Source: Agromyces aureus (GTDB taxonomy: Bacteria > Actinomycetota > Actinomycetes > Actinomycetales > Microbacteriaceae). From it: a DNA stretch of 64,000 nt. The notes under the pieces are model-generated. The model did not search any database, was not told the DNA's origin, and worked only from the letters and a program-made list of their open reading frames with translations. The DNA is taken from assembly GCF_001660485.1 (NCBI RefSeq), contig NZ_CP013979.1, positions 2,852,001 to 2,916,000 on the forward strand. Direction: 5' to 3'. The first letter of the stretch is position 1; each line of letters begins with the position of its first letter. The position numbers and the translations under genes are program-made. Below are positions 43,446 through 52,649 of this stretch, piece by piece.

Positions 43446-44495
43446 TTGCCCGAGACGCCGATCGAGCCCGCCCCGGCCGAGGATCGCCCTGCTCCCCCGG
43501 TATCGCCGTACGGCCCCGCGCCGACGGCGGAGCGGGTCGGGTCGCCGGCCGCCGTGCCGGCGCCCGCGCCGTCGCCCCTGCCCGAGTCCGGGTTCGTGCC
43601 GCCGACGACACCATCCAGCACCGGATTTGCGCCGGCCGGCCCGCCATCCGCACCGGCGGGCGCGCCAGTGGCACCGGCCGTCGGCTCGCGCGAGACCGTC
43701 GGTTTGCTCGCACTGATCTTCGGCCTGGTCGCCATCGTGCTCGCCGTGATCCCGTTCGCCGCCCTCATCGCGTGGCTGCCCGCGTTCGTCGCGATCGGCC
43801 TCGGCATCGCGGCACTCGCGTCGAAGTCCGTCGCGCGCAAGGGCCGAGGACTCGCGGGGATCATCCTGGGCACCGTCGCGTTCCTGTTCGCGATCTTCGT
43901 GAGCGTCGCCTCGCTGTTCTGGCCGACGATGCCGTTCGGCCCGACCGCCGGCGACACGACCGCCGAGTTGCACGACGAGCCCGCGGGCGGCGCCGACGAC
44001 GGCGCCGCAGACCGTCCCTCGCAGTTCGAGGTCATCGCGGGCACGGCGACGGGCGACCCCGACGATCCGTTCGCGGTCGGCGAGGCGATCGAGGTCACGA
44101 ACCACGGCGAGCCGTACTACTCGATCACCTTCGGCGCGACGAACCCCGATGCCGCGGACGTCGTGTCGTCCGAGAACCCGTACAACGAACTCGCTCCCGA
44201 GGGTTCGTCGTACGTCCTCGTTCCCCTGACCGTGCAGTACCACGGCGACGGTTCCGATGCCACCCGCTCGCCGGTCTACGACCTCCGAGTGTCGTTCGCC
44301 ACGGGCGACGGCGGGACGATCAGCGAGGACTACGCCCTGATCCCCGACCCGTTCTTCATGCTCCCCGAGTTGCAGCCTGGCGAGAGCGCCACCGGCAACC
44401 TCGTGTTCGTCATCCCCGACGGAACCCTCGACGCGGGCACGTGGCTCGTCGACGTCGGGTGGGACGGAGTGTCGTTCCACGCCGCGGTCCGATAG
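43446..44495 (+). CDS. membrane protein with DUF4190-like and DUF4352-like domains
   Basis: About 349 residues. A Pro-rich cytoplasmic N-terminus (residues 1-80) is followed by two or three hydrophobic helices (GLLALIFGLVAIVLAVIPFAALIAW, then GLAGIILGTVAFLFAIFVSVA) in the DUF4190 arrangement. An acidic linker and an extracellular beta domain like DUF4352 follow (about 190-340; YVLVPLTVQYHGDGS, FMLPELQPGESATGNLVFVIPDG). TTG at 43446 is chosen because GGAAGGGAG is 7 nt upstream. DUF4352 domains are immunoglobulin-like and cell-surface exposed; function is unknown. Confidence 0.78.
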   Translation: MPETPIEPAPAEDRPAPPVSPYGPAPTAERVGSPAAVPAPAPSPLPESGFVPPTTPSSTGFAPAGPPSAPAGAPVAPAVGSRETVGLLALIFGLVAIVLAVIPFAALIAWLPAFVAIGLGIAALASKSVARKGRGLAGIILGTVAFLFAIFVSVASLFWPTMPFGPTAGDTTAELHDEPAGGADDGAADRPSQFEVIAGTATGDPDDPFAVGEAIEVTNHGEPYYSITFGATNPDAADVVSSENPYNELAPEGSSYVLVPLTVQYHGDGSDATRSPVYDLRVSFATGDGGTISEDYALIPDPFFMLPELQPGESATGNLVFVIPDGTLDAGTWLVDVGWDGVSFHAAVR

Positions 44496-44516
44496 GGCCG
44501 CTGCCAGACTGGCCGC

Positions 44517-44900
44517 GTGCCCTTCACCGTCAAGCGCGTCTACGACCAGCCCGAGGCATCCGACGGCTACCGCGTGCTCGTCGACCGGCTGTGGCCGCGC
44601 GGCGTGAGCAAGGATCGCGCCGAGCTCGACGAGTGGGCGAAAGAGGTGGCGCCGTCGCCCGCACTGCGCACCGAGTGGCATCACTCGGCCGACCGCGAGG
44701 CGACGTTCGACGGCTTCGCCGCCCGGTACCGGCACGAGCTCGACGGGAATCCCGCCGCGGAGGCGCTGCTGGCGCTCGGCCGCTCGAAAGAGCCCGAGCG
44801 GGTCACCCTGCTGTTCGGCGCGCGCGACGAGCACGCCAACCACGCGCTCGTGCTGCTCGACTGGCTGGCCGAGCACGGGGCATCCGTCGACCCGGAGTGA
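44517..44900 (+). CDS. DUF488 (YeaO-like) family protein
   Basis: A 127-residue cytoplasmic protein with the family hallmark YRVLVDRLWPRGVSKD, then EWAKEVAPSPALRTEWHH and LLFGARDEHANHALVLLDWL. Members are small proteins of unknown biochemical role, sometimes linked to heavy-metal or uracil-DNA repair contexts. Start is GTG at 44517, 6 nt after CAGACT, a possible -10 box, with no Shine-Dalgarno sequence. It is convergent with the CPBP protease gene, only 4 bp apart. Confidence 0.88.
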   Translation: MPFTVKRVYDQPEASDGYRVLVDRLWPRGVSKDRAELDEWAKEVAPSPALRTEWHHSADREATFDGFAARYRHELDGNPAAEALLALGRSKEPERVTLLFGARDEHANHALVLLDWLAEHGASVDPE

Positions 44901-44904
44901 AGAC

Positions 44905-46026
44905 CTAGACGCGCGACTCCGCGAGGGTCAGACCCGGCTCGGGCTGCTTCCACAGCTGACGCGTGATGACGAGCACGAGGATCGTCGCCGCGAGCAGGAT
45001 CCATCCGGGCCAGCCGAGCAGGCTCCCCCAGATGCCCTGGTCGTCGGCGAGCGAGTCCGCGTCGGCGAAGATCAGGAATTGCGTGGTCGCCGTGTTGATC
45101 GCGCCGTGGGCGATGACCGCGGGCCACACTGAAGCCGAGCGCAGCCGCATCCAGCCGATGACGACGCCCGTCAGCACGCAGAAGGCGACCATTGCGAGCA
45201 GGCCGAGCAGGTCGGTGCGCTGGTAGTTGTAGCCGAGCAGGATGAGCGGCGCGTGCCAGAGACCCCAGATCGCGCCCGAGGCGACGAGCGCCCACACGGT
45301 GCCGAGCGGCCGAAGCGCCGGCAGCAGCCAGCCGCGCCAGCCGATCTCCTCGCCGAACGCGGCGACGCTGTTCAGTGCGGTCAGGAACGGCAGCGAGATG
45401 AGCGTCATCACCACGACGACGGATGCATCGATGGGCACCGCCTCCCCGCCCGCGGTCTCGTTGAGCGCGTCGATGACGGCCTGCACACCGCTGAGATCCA
45501 CGAGATCGACGCGGATCAACCCGAGCGCATGTCCGAGCAGCATCGCGAGGAACGGCAGGGCCGTGAAGAACACGAACGCCAGCGCGATGAAGAGCCACGT
45601 GCGCCCGGCCGGCCGGATCGGCGAGAGGCCGAGCGAGCGCGGGATGCTCGCCGGGCGGCGCACCCAGAGCACCACGACGAGCGTCGCGAGCGCGGGCGTG
45701 AACATCATCGCGGGCGCGAGCAGCCCGAACAGCGGATGCGCGAGCCCCTCGCCCGAGATCCAGAGCGGCATGGCGACGAGCCACGCGCCGACGAACGCGA
45801 TCGCGACGAACACGCCGACCGCGAGCCACGGCACCTTCGTCGGCACGATCGGAGCGGCGGCCGCGTTCTTCGCGCGCTGGCGATTCGCAGCATCTTCCCG
45901 CCTCGAGGGCAGCGCCAGCATGCCCGCCGGGCCGGTGTTCACGTGCGTGGCGGCGGGCGTCGGCGCGGGCATCTGTTCGGGTGCCCGGGGAGTTTCGATC
46001 GGGGTCCAATGCCGGTGATCCGTCAT
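44905..46026 (-). CDS. CPBP family intramembrane metalloprotease
   Basis: A 373-residue polytopic membrane protein with an 80-residue soluble N-terminus and seven to eight helices. The CPBP (CAAX/Abi) motifs are complete: FGEEIGWRGWLLPAL (EExxxR), IWGLWHAPLILLG (FxxxH position) and VIAHGAINTATT (HxxxN/D). It is a likely glutamate-type membrane protease acting on exported or prenylated peptides; bacteriocin immunity is one known role of the family. The start at 46026 gives MTDHRHWTP. It is divergent from the rhamnosidase gene. Confidence 0.87.
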   Translation of the reverse strand: MTDHRHWTPIETPRAPEQMPAPTPAATHVNTGPAGMLALPSRREDAANRQRAKNAAAAPIVPTKVPWLAVGVFVAIAFVGAWLVAMPLWISGEGLAHPLFGLLAPAMMFTPALATLVVVLWVRRPASIPRSLGLSPIRPAGRTWLFIALAFVFFTALPFLAMLLGHALGLIRVDLVDLSGVQAVIDALNETAGGEAVPIDASVVVVMTLISLPFLTALNSVAAFGEEIGWRGWLLPALRPLGTVWALVASGAIWGLWHAPLILLGYNYQRTDLLGLLAMVAFCVLTGVVIGWMRLRSASVWPAVIAHGAINTATTQFLIFADADSLADDQGIWGSLLGWPGWILLAATILVLVITRQLWKQPEPGLTLAESRV

Positions 46027-46124
46027 GCATCCATGACACCAAGCCGGGCACCACCGTCGCATCCCCCATGCGGCGGATTCGTCGACGCCATCTCGGCGCT
46101 CAGGCCGGAAGGCTCGAGTGAGAG

Positions 46125-46217
46125 CATGCCACAGCGGCATGTGTTCTGCATATATCGCAGCCGGATGAGACATATTGCATTCCAACCCTCGACACGGCAT
46201 GCGAGATCTCCTATGCT
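46125..46217 (+). promoter_or_regulatory. rhamnosidase promoter with upstream dyad
   Basis: TCGACA (46189-46194) and TATGCT (46212-46217) are 17 bp apart. An inverted repeat CATGCC-ACAGC-GGCATG lies at 46125-46141, about 50 bp upstream of the -35, at a distance typical of an activator site. The stretch 46145-46185 is unusually AT-rich for this chromosome. GAAGGAG is 12 nt before the ATG at 46305. Confidence 0.5.
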
Positions 46218-46304
46218 CATCTCGGCCGCCCATGATGAATCGATTCACCCAGGGCGCCACAGGACGACACCATGCCCAGCTTCACGAAGGAGTGAGCCAG
46301 CACG

Positions 46305-49300
46305 ATGACTGCCCACCGTACGATCCGTGCCGCGATCGCGGCGCTCGCCGCCGCGGCCCTCACCGCGACACTCGCCGCGGTCGCATCGCCCGCGCTCGCC
46401 GCACCGCCGTCTTCGATCGTCTCGATCGCCGACCTCACGGTGAACGCCAGGAACGAGCCCATCGGCATCCCGAGCGACGACCCCGTCTTCGGCTGGATCT
46501 CCGCAGCGACCGCTCGGGACGTCACGCAGTCGGCCTACCGCATCCAGGTCGGAACCACCGTCGGCGGTGCCGAGCTCTGGGACTCGGGCAAGGTGGAGTC
46601 ACGCGATCAGGTGGACATCGCATACCCCGTCGATCGACCCGACCTCGAGAGCGCCACGCGCTACCACTGGCGCGTGCAGGTATGGGACCAGGACGATCTG
46701 GCAACGGGCTGGTCGGATCCGAGCTGGTTCGAGACCGGGCTGAACGAGGAGGAGGACTGGTCGGGCGCGGAGTGGATCGGCCGTCCGAACGGCTCGTCCT
46801 CGCCCTCGAAGCCCCTGCTGCGCACCGAGTTCACGACCGACCCCACCCGCGAGATCGCCTCGGCCAGGGTCTACGCGTCCGCCCGCGGGGTGTACGAGCT
46901 CTCGCTCAACGGTCAGAAGGTGGGTGATCAGTTCCTGGCCCCCGGCTACACCGACTACCGCACCAGGATCCAGTCGCAGACCTACGACGTACAGGTCCAG
47001 TCCGGCCGCAACGCCATCGGCGCGGCTCTCGCCGACGGCTGGTACGCCGGATGGGTCGCCGACCACCAGAACGTCTTCGGAACCGCGGCCGACCTCTCGG
47101 TGATCGTGAAGATGCGCATCGACTACACCACCGGATCGCCGCAGTGGATCACGAGCGATGACGACTGGACCTGGTCGCCCGGCCCGTTCGAGGCTGCCGA
47201 CCGGCACTACGGAGAGACCTACAACGCCGGTCGGGAGATCGACGGCTGGAACGAGCCCGACTTCGACGACACCGCCTGGCGTGCCGCAGCCGTCCGCGCT
47301 TCGACCACCGACCGGCTGGTCGCCCAGCCCGACGAGCCGGTGCGTGCCCTGCAGGAGCTGCCGGGCACCCCGACCGCCGCGCAGCCCACCGCCGGCGCGA
47401 AGATCTTCGACCTGGGGCAGAACATCTCGGGCATCTACCGGGTGAAGCTCACCGGGAAACCGGGCGAGACGGCCGTCATCAGCTATGGGGAGTCGATCTA
47501 CAACGACAGCGCCCCGGTCGACCAGCGCGGCAAGCTGTTCACCGGAAGCGTGATCGGCACCGACCGGTACACCTTCCCGGCGGACTGCTCCGAGCCGTGC
47601 ACGACGACCTACACGCCCACCTTCACGCAACACGGCTTCCGCTACCTTCAAGTGGCCGGACTCGCCACGCTGCCAGGAGACGGTGATGCGCAGGGCATCC
47701 TCCTCGCTTCCGACATCGAACGCACCGGCAACCTGACGACCTCGAACCCGATGGTGAACCAGCTGCTCTCGAACTCCTACTGGAGCGCGATCGACAACAT
47801 GCTCTCCATCCCGACCGACTGCCCCCAGCGCGGCGAGCGCGTCGGGTACACCGGAGACATCAACCTCTTCGCACCGACCGCGATGTACCTCCTCGACGGT
47901 CGATCGTTCCTCGGCAAGTACGCCGACGACCTGGCCGACGCGCAGAACGTCACCGACGACGAGATGAACGGGTCGATGCCCTCGGTCGTGCCTTACTCGC
48001 AGCACATCCCTCGCGCGAACGGCGGCCCCTCGGTCGGATGGGAGGACGCCACGATCGGCGTGCCCTACGCGGTCTGGCACGCCACCGGCAATGTCGCACT
48101 CGTGCGCAAGCACTGGCCGATGATGCAGAAGTTCCTCGCCTACAGCCTCGGGTTCGTCGACGGCGACGGGGTCTCCGACCGACTCGCCTACTACGGCGAC
48201 TGGGGATACCTGGGAGGTCGTGCGACGCCGAACGACGTGCTCGCGACCGCGTTCACCGCCGAGAACCTGCGCATGATGGCCGAGATGGCCGAAGCCATCG
48301 GCGAACCGGAAGCCGACGAGTACGCCGACCGCCTCGCCGACGTGCGTCGCGGGTTCACCGACACGTTCGTCGCCGCCGACGGAACGATCCAGGGCGACGC
48401 GCAGACCGGCTACGCCCTCGCCCTGGGCATGGACCTCATCGACGACGCGGATGTCAAGGCGAAGGTCGGCACGAAGTTCACCGCCAGGCTCGCCGGCGAC
48501 GGAAATCATCTGGCGACCGGATTCCTCGGCCTTCCGTGGCTCCTTCCCGCCCTCACCGCGATCGACCGCGACGACCTCGCCTACCAGCTTCTGCTCAACG
48601 ACGACTACCCGTCGTGGGGCTTCGAGGTGAAGATGGGCGCCACCACGATCTGGGAGTTCTGGAACACCATCGCCGCCAACGGCACGCTCGGCTGGTCGTC
48701 GCAGAACCACTACGCATTCGGTTCGGTGACCGACTGGATCAACCAGACCGTCGGCGGCATCCGGATCGGTGAGGCCGGCTACCGCTCGGCGATCATCGCC
48801 CCGAAGCCGGGGGGCGGCATCACGTCGGCGACCGACACGCTGAAGACCGTCTACGGCCCGCTCTCGAGCGCGTGGGAACTCACGGCCGACACCTTCGACC
48901 TCGACGTGACCGTGCCGGTCAACACGACCGCGGAGGTGCACCTTCCGGCATCGGGAATCGCCGCCGCGACCCTCGACGGAACCGCGCTCACGGAGGCGAC
49001 GCCCGGCGTCCACGACGTTCGCTTCGACGCCGACGAGCACGCCGTCATCGTCACGCTGGGCTCCGGAACCTACGCCCTGCAGGCGCAGCGGCCCGATCTG
49101 TCGGTCACGGGCACCTCGGTCGAGGTCCCGCAGCCCGGCCTGGCCGAGCTGACGACCACCGTCCACAACGCCGGCGGCGCCGCCGCGACCGTGCAGGTAC
49201 GGGCCGCATCCGCAAGTGCCGGCCTCACGCCGGGCGCGCCTTCGGAGCTCGTCTCGGTGCCGCCCCTGTCGTCCATCGAGATCCCCGTCGAGGTCTACTT

Positions 49301-50678
49301 TGACGCCGGAGCCGACGCGGCGAACGGCAGCGTCGACCTCGAGATCGTCGACGACGGCGTCGTGATCGCGAAGGGATCGGCGACGATCGCGTGGTCGAAG
49401 TCCGCGCAACCGATCGTCGTCCCGCCCGCGCAGTTCTCGGACTGGGTGGATTTCGGCCCCGGAACCGCAGAGGTCGCCTCGCAGACCGCACACAACTTCA
49501 CGAAGAGCGCGAACGCGGGAACGAGCGCCGAAGCCGGCGTCGGCCGGGCCTACTGCCGTCGCATCGCCGGCGAGAACTGGTTCTCGGCCGACGTGGCCCT
49601 CCCCGAGAAGGGCAAACCGTTCACGCTCACCGTGCTCGAGACCGCCAATTCGACCATGTCGAAGGACTACCGCGTCACGGTCGACGGCACGGAGGTCTCG
49701 CGCGTACGGTACACGCCGGTCGTCGGCCTGAACACGCATGCCATCGACGTGCGCGACCTGACGGGTCTCGACCCCGATGCCGACGGGGTCGTCACCGTGC
49801 GGTTCTCCTTCGTGCTCGGATCGACCCCGCCGCCGAACGTCGCCGACTGCTCGATCGCCGACCTCTGGGTGACGCCGCTGTCCGAGACGGCCGACACGAT
49901 CGCGCCGAGCGTCTCGGCGGCACCGGCTCCCGGCGCCGAGCGCGGCGATGCGGGCTGGTACACCGGCCCGGTCGACGTCGAGGTGAAGGCGGTCGACAAC
50001 GTCGCCCTGGCGAAGGTCGAGGTCGACACCGGTGAGGGCTGGGCGATCGCCACCGCACCGGTGCGCGTGGCCGATGACGGCGAGCACACCATCCGGTACC
50101 GAGCGATCGATGCCGCCGGGAACGCCTCAGCGGAGCGGTCGCTCGTCGTCCGCATCGACGCGACCGCCCCGACGGTGGAGGTGTCCGGTGGGCCGCGAGG
50201 CGAGGTCGAGGCATCCGCCGTGCCTCCCGCGCCGACCTGCGCGGGCACGGATGCGACCTCTGGAGTGCGCTCGTGCGAGATCACGGGGTATTCCGCCGAG
50301 GTCGGTGCGCACACGATCACGGCGATCGCCGTCGACCATGCCGGCAACTCGGCGAAGGCCACCGCGTCCTACCGCGTCGTCGATGACATGCCGCCGGCGG
50401 TGACGATCGAGACGTCGAGCCGCTGCCTCGCCGGCAAGGCCGTGCTCGGTGTGAACGTCGTGAACACCGGCCCGACCCCGATCGACGTGGTGGTCGAGAC
50501 CGCCTACGGGTCGAAGTCGTTCTCGGCCGTGGCTGCGGGCAAGACCGTGTATCACGCGTTCACCACCCGCGTGAAGGAGCTCCCCGCCGGGGCCGCGACG
50601 GTGACGGCCGGCGCTGCGGGTGACGACGCGCCCGGAGCGCCCGTCTCGAGCGCGTACGCCGCGAGGTCCTGCAGCTGA
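46305..50678 (+). CDS. secreted alpha-L-rhamnosidase (GH78) with C-terminal surface domains
   Basis: A 1457-residue exported enzyme with a signal peptide (residues 1-32, AAIAALAAAALTATLAAVASP). The GH78 module order follows: N-terminal fibronectin-like domain, two beta-sandwich domains, an (alpha/alpha)6 barrel (about 470-820) and a terminal sandwich. Catalytic candidates are Glu511 (CPQRGERVGYTGD) and Glu784 (GATTIWEFWN). After the enzyme come a NEW3/CARDB-like domain (about 935-1010), a carbohydrate-binding-like beta domain, an OmpL47/Ig-like repeat (GWYTGPVDVEVKAVDNVA) and a second Ig-like repeat. It cleaves terminal L-rhamnose from plant polysaccharides or glycosides outside the cell. No sortase motif is seen. 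It is monocistronic. Confidence 0.93.
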   Translation: MTAHRTIRAAIAALAAAALTATLAAVASPALAAPPSSIVSIADLTVNARNEPIGIPSDDPVFGWISAATARDVTQSAYRIQVGTTVGGAELWDSGKVESRDQVDIAYPVDRPDLESATRYHWRVQVWDQDDLATGWSDPSWFETGLNEEEDWSGAEWIGRPNGSSSPSKPLLRTEFTTDPTREIASARVYASARGVYELSLNGQKVGDQFLAPGYTDYRTRIQSQTYDVQVQSGRNAIGAALADGWYAGWVADHQNVFGTAADLSVIVKMRIDYTTGSPQWITSDDDWTWSPGPFEAADRHYGETYNAGREIDGWNEPDFDDTAWRAAAVRASTTDRLVAQPDEPVRALQELPGTPTAAQPTAGAKIFDLGQNISGIYRVKLTGKPGETAVISYGESIYNDSAPVDQRGKLFTGSVIGTDRYTFPADCSEPCTTTYTPTFTQHGFRYLQVAGLATLPGDGDAQGILLASDIERTGNLTTSNPMVNQLLSNSYWSAIDNMLSIPTDCPQRGERVGYTGDINLFAPTAMYLLDGRSFLGKYADDLADAQNVTDDEMNGSMPSVVPYSQHIPRANGGPSVGWEDATIGVPYAVWHATGNVALVRKHWPMMQKFLAYSLGFVDGDGVSDRLAYYGDWGYLGGRATPNDVLATAFTAENLRMMAEMAEAIGEPEADEYADRLADVRRGFTDTFVAADGTIQGDAQTGYALALGMDLIDDADVKAKVGTKFTARLAGDGNHLATGFLGLPWLLPALTAIDRDDLAYQLLLNDDYPSWGFEVKMGATTIWEFWNTIAANGTLGWSSQNHYAFGSVTDWINQTVGGIRIGEAGYRSAIIAPKPGGGITSATDTLKTVYGPLSSAWELTADTFDLDVTVPVNTTAEVHLPASGIAAATLDGTALTEATPGVHDVRFDADEHAVIVTLGSGTYALQAQRPDLSVTGTSVEVPQPGLAELTTTVHNAGGAAATVQVRAASASAGLTPGAPSELVSVPPLSSIEIPVEVYFDAGADAANGSVDLEIVDDGVVIAKGSATIAWSKSAQPIVVPPAQFSDWVDFGPGTAEVASQTAHNFTKSANAGTSAEAGVGRAYCRRIAGENWFSADVALPEKGKPFTLTVLETANSTMSKDYRVTVDGTEVSRVRYTPVVGLNTHAIDVRDLTGLDPDADGVVTVRFSFVLGSTPPPNVADCSIADLWVTPLSETADTIAPSVSAAPAPGAERGDAGWYTGPVDVEVKAVDNVALAKVEVDTGEGWAIATAPVRVADDGEHTIRYRAIDAAGNASAERSLVVRIDATAPTVEVSGGPRGEVEASAVPPAPTCAGTDATSGVRSCEITGYSAEVGAHTITAIAVDHAGNSAKATASYRVVDDMPPAVTIETSSRCLAGKAVLGVNVVNTGPTPIDVVVETAYGSKSFSAVAAGKTVYHAFTTRVKELPAGAATVTAGAAGDDAPGAPVSSAYAARSCS

Positions 50679-50724
50679 ACGCCCGGCCCTGAGACTGACG
50701 CCGATCCACGGGTCCGACGCGGAT

Positions 50725-50752
50725 CCCGGCCGGGCATCGAAGCCCGGCCGGG
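50725..50752. terminator. bidirectional terminator between the rhamnosidase and the CPBP-like gene
   Basis: CCCGGCCGGGC (50725-50735) and GCCCGGCCGGG (50742-50752) form an 11-bp GC stem with a 6-nt loop between two convergent genes. Confidence 0.8.
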
Positions 50753-50767
50753 TCCCGGCGGTCCAGG

Positions 50768-51610
50768 CTACGGAGCAAGCAGGAAGATCGCCGGCCACCC
50801 GTTGTGCGCGTACACGATGACCGCGAACACGACCGCGTCGAAGAGCATGTGCACCGTGAAGACGTAGCCGAGCGACTTCGTGAGCTTGAACGTGTAGCCC
50901 TGGATCAGCGCGAACGGAATGGTGAGCAGCGGCCCCCAGGACTGGTAGCCGAGCTCCCACAGGAACGACACGAACACGATCGTCTGCAGCAGGTTCGCCT
51001 GCCAGGTCGGGAAGTGCCGGCGCAGCAGCACGAACACTGTGCAGATGAAGAAGAGCTCGTCCCACGTGCCGACGGCGATGACGCCGATGAGCAGGCGCCC
51101 GATCTCGTCGGGCTCGGTGACCGTCGGCCAGTTCTGGTAGACGCCAGAGGTGATGAAGTAGAACGGCAGGATCAGCCAGCCCGCGAGCGTCACGAAGATC
51201 AGGTAGAGCCACTGGGTGCGGTTCCAGCGGTTGCCCGTGCGCCACGGGAAGCGGATCGTGCGCTCGCGGTACAGGAACCGCGAGATCAGGTACGGCACGA
51301 GCACCGCGAGCCCGAGCACGACGGCGAACCGCACCATGCCCGCGTCGCTGAGGTCGGCCTTCATCGACGCCGTCGAGATGATGATCTGGCCGACCGCGAT
51401 GAGCGCGAGGTCGGCGAGCAGGCGCTCGGTGCGCCCAGAGCGGTCGCAGAGCCACGCGGCCAGGAGCCCGACGGCGAGCATCGCGTAGCCCGCGATCGGC
51501 AGCAGGAACCCGAACAGCAGCACTGCGGCGCCGCACACGAGCACCGCCGGAATCAGGGCGATCGGATGCGTCCGCAGTGCGGCCGGGTCGTGCGTCGCCG
51601 TGGCGGTCAT
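50768..51610 (-). CDS. CPBP-like membrane protein with degenerate motif
   Basis: A 280-residue protein with about eight hydrophobic segments. The motif region reads VGTWDELFFICTVFVLLRR where active CPBP proteases have EExxxR: one acidic pair (DE) remains and the Arg is absent. The later VHMLFDAVVFAVIV keeps a His-x3-Asp pattern. It may therefore be an atypical or inactive member. Its start overlaps the stop of the HAD gene upstream (ATGA), so the two are co-translated. The hydrophobic core and length otherwise fit the family. Confidence 0.72.
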   Translation of the reverse strand: MTATATHDPAALRTHPIALIPAVLVCGAAVLLFGFLLPIAGYAMLAVGLLAAWLCDRSGRTERLLADLALIAVGQIIISTASMKADLSDAGMVRFAVVLGLAVLVPYLISRFLYRERTIRFPWRTGNRWNRTQWLYLIFVTLAGWLILPFYFITSGVYQNWPTVTEPDEIGRLLIGVIAVGTWDELFFICTVFVLLRRHFPTWQANLLQTIVFVSFLWELGYQSWGPLLTIPFALIQGYTFKLTKSLGYVFTVHMLFDAVVFAVIVYAHNGWPAIFLLAP

Positions 51611-52521
51611 TCGTCGTCGGCGAGCGTTCCGCGGCGCACGGCCTCGACCCATCGCGTGAGGAAGACCGCGCCCGCCTCGTCGTGGATGAGCTCGCCCGCC
51701 GTGAGCACGGGGTAGCGGGTGGCGGGCACGCCGTCGGCCGGGCGCACGTCGACGTGGCGCACGTGTTCGCCCCGATCGTGCAGCCATTCGGACATGGCGT
51801 AGTCGGTGCGCGAGTCGCCCATCGTGCGCCAGTGCTGGGGGCGGATGCCCCGCTCCTCGAGCAGTGCGACGGCACGCTCGGCCCCGAGGTCCTTGCCGAG
51901 GCGCACCGACTCGACGTCCGTCGAGATGATCGTGGGGTCGATGCGCCACTGCACGCGCCCCGCGGCATCCGGTCGCTCGTGTCCTTCGCGGACCGTGCCG
52001 AACCCGTGCGCCGCGAGCACCTCGTGCGCGTGGTCGTCGAAGCCGGGCTGCGCTTCGAGGTAGTCGGCGTTGGCGACGTGCACGTGCTGCTCGACCGAGA
52101 CCATGGCCCGCTTGGTCTCGTCGAAGAACCCGAAGTCGTCGAAGAAGGTGCCGACGAAGTCGCGCATCGCGACCGAGAACTCCGGTGGGGTCGCGAGCTC
52201 GTGGTCGACGTGGATCTCACCGAGACCGTGCTGATCGATCGCCGCCCAGACCGCGCCCTTCTCGCAGATCGCCCAGATCGGGGCGCCAGGGTCGATGCCC
52301 GCGGCGAGCATCGGCGGCACGACCTGCGCGGCGATGAACGCGTCGGAGCGGCCCGTGTTGAAGATCACGGGGATGCCCGCGTTCGCGAGCGCCGCGAGGT
52401 CGCGGGCGATCGACGGGATCGCGATCGTGCGCGTCACCGGGCTGGCGATCGGGCCGTCGACGTCGAGCAGGAGACCGAGGAGCGGGGTCGCGAGCAGGGA
52501 CTTGGCGGGGGGCGTGGTCAC
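51607..52521 (-). CDS. HAD family hydrolase
   Basis: A 304-residue phosphatase-like protein. Motif I reads LGLLLDVDGPIASP (nucleophile Asp and acid/base Asp in DVD), motif II is in FNTGRSD, and the C-terminal motif is RTMGDSRTDYAMSEWL (GDSxxD). The cap is of the Cof/sucrose-phosphate-phosphatase type inserted after motif II. It is cytoplasmic; the substrate is unknown. Start is GTG at 52521 preceded by GGAG. It overlaps the CPBP-like gene, suggesting one transcript. Confidence 0.85.
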   Translation of the reverse strand: MTTPPAKSLLATPLLGLLLDVDGPIASPVTRTIAIPSIARDLAALANAGIPVIFNTGRSDAFIAAQVVPPMLAAGIDPGAPIWAICEKGAVWAAIDQHGLGEIHVDHELATPPEFSVAMRDFVGTFFDDFGFFDETKRAMVSVEQHVHVANADYLEAQPGFDDHAHEVLAAHGFGTVREGHERPDAAGRVQWRIDPTIISTDVESVRLGKDLGAERAVALLEERGIRPQHWRTMGDSRTDYAMSEWLHDRGEHVRHVDVRPADGVPATRYPVLTAGELIHDEAGAVFLTRWVEAVRRGTLADDE

Positions 52522-52649
52522 GTCTCCAGCCTAGGCGGGCGTCGCCGGGCGCGCTTCGGGCCGCGTGCGCTCAGAACGTACCGTGCTGCGCAGGCCGCGC
52601 CCAGCGTGCCGTTCACCCGGATGTCGCACGCAGATGCGAGCATCGACGC

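Noticed and set aside
46599..50087. 1160-codon minus-strand open frame opposite the rhamnosidase
   Set aside because: Its composition (Asp/Arg/Val/Gly runs) is that of an antisense shadow, while the plus strand has a signal peptide and GH78 motifs.
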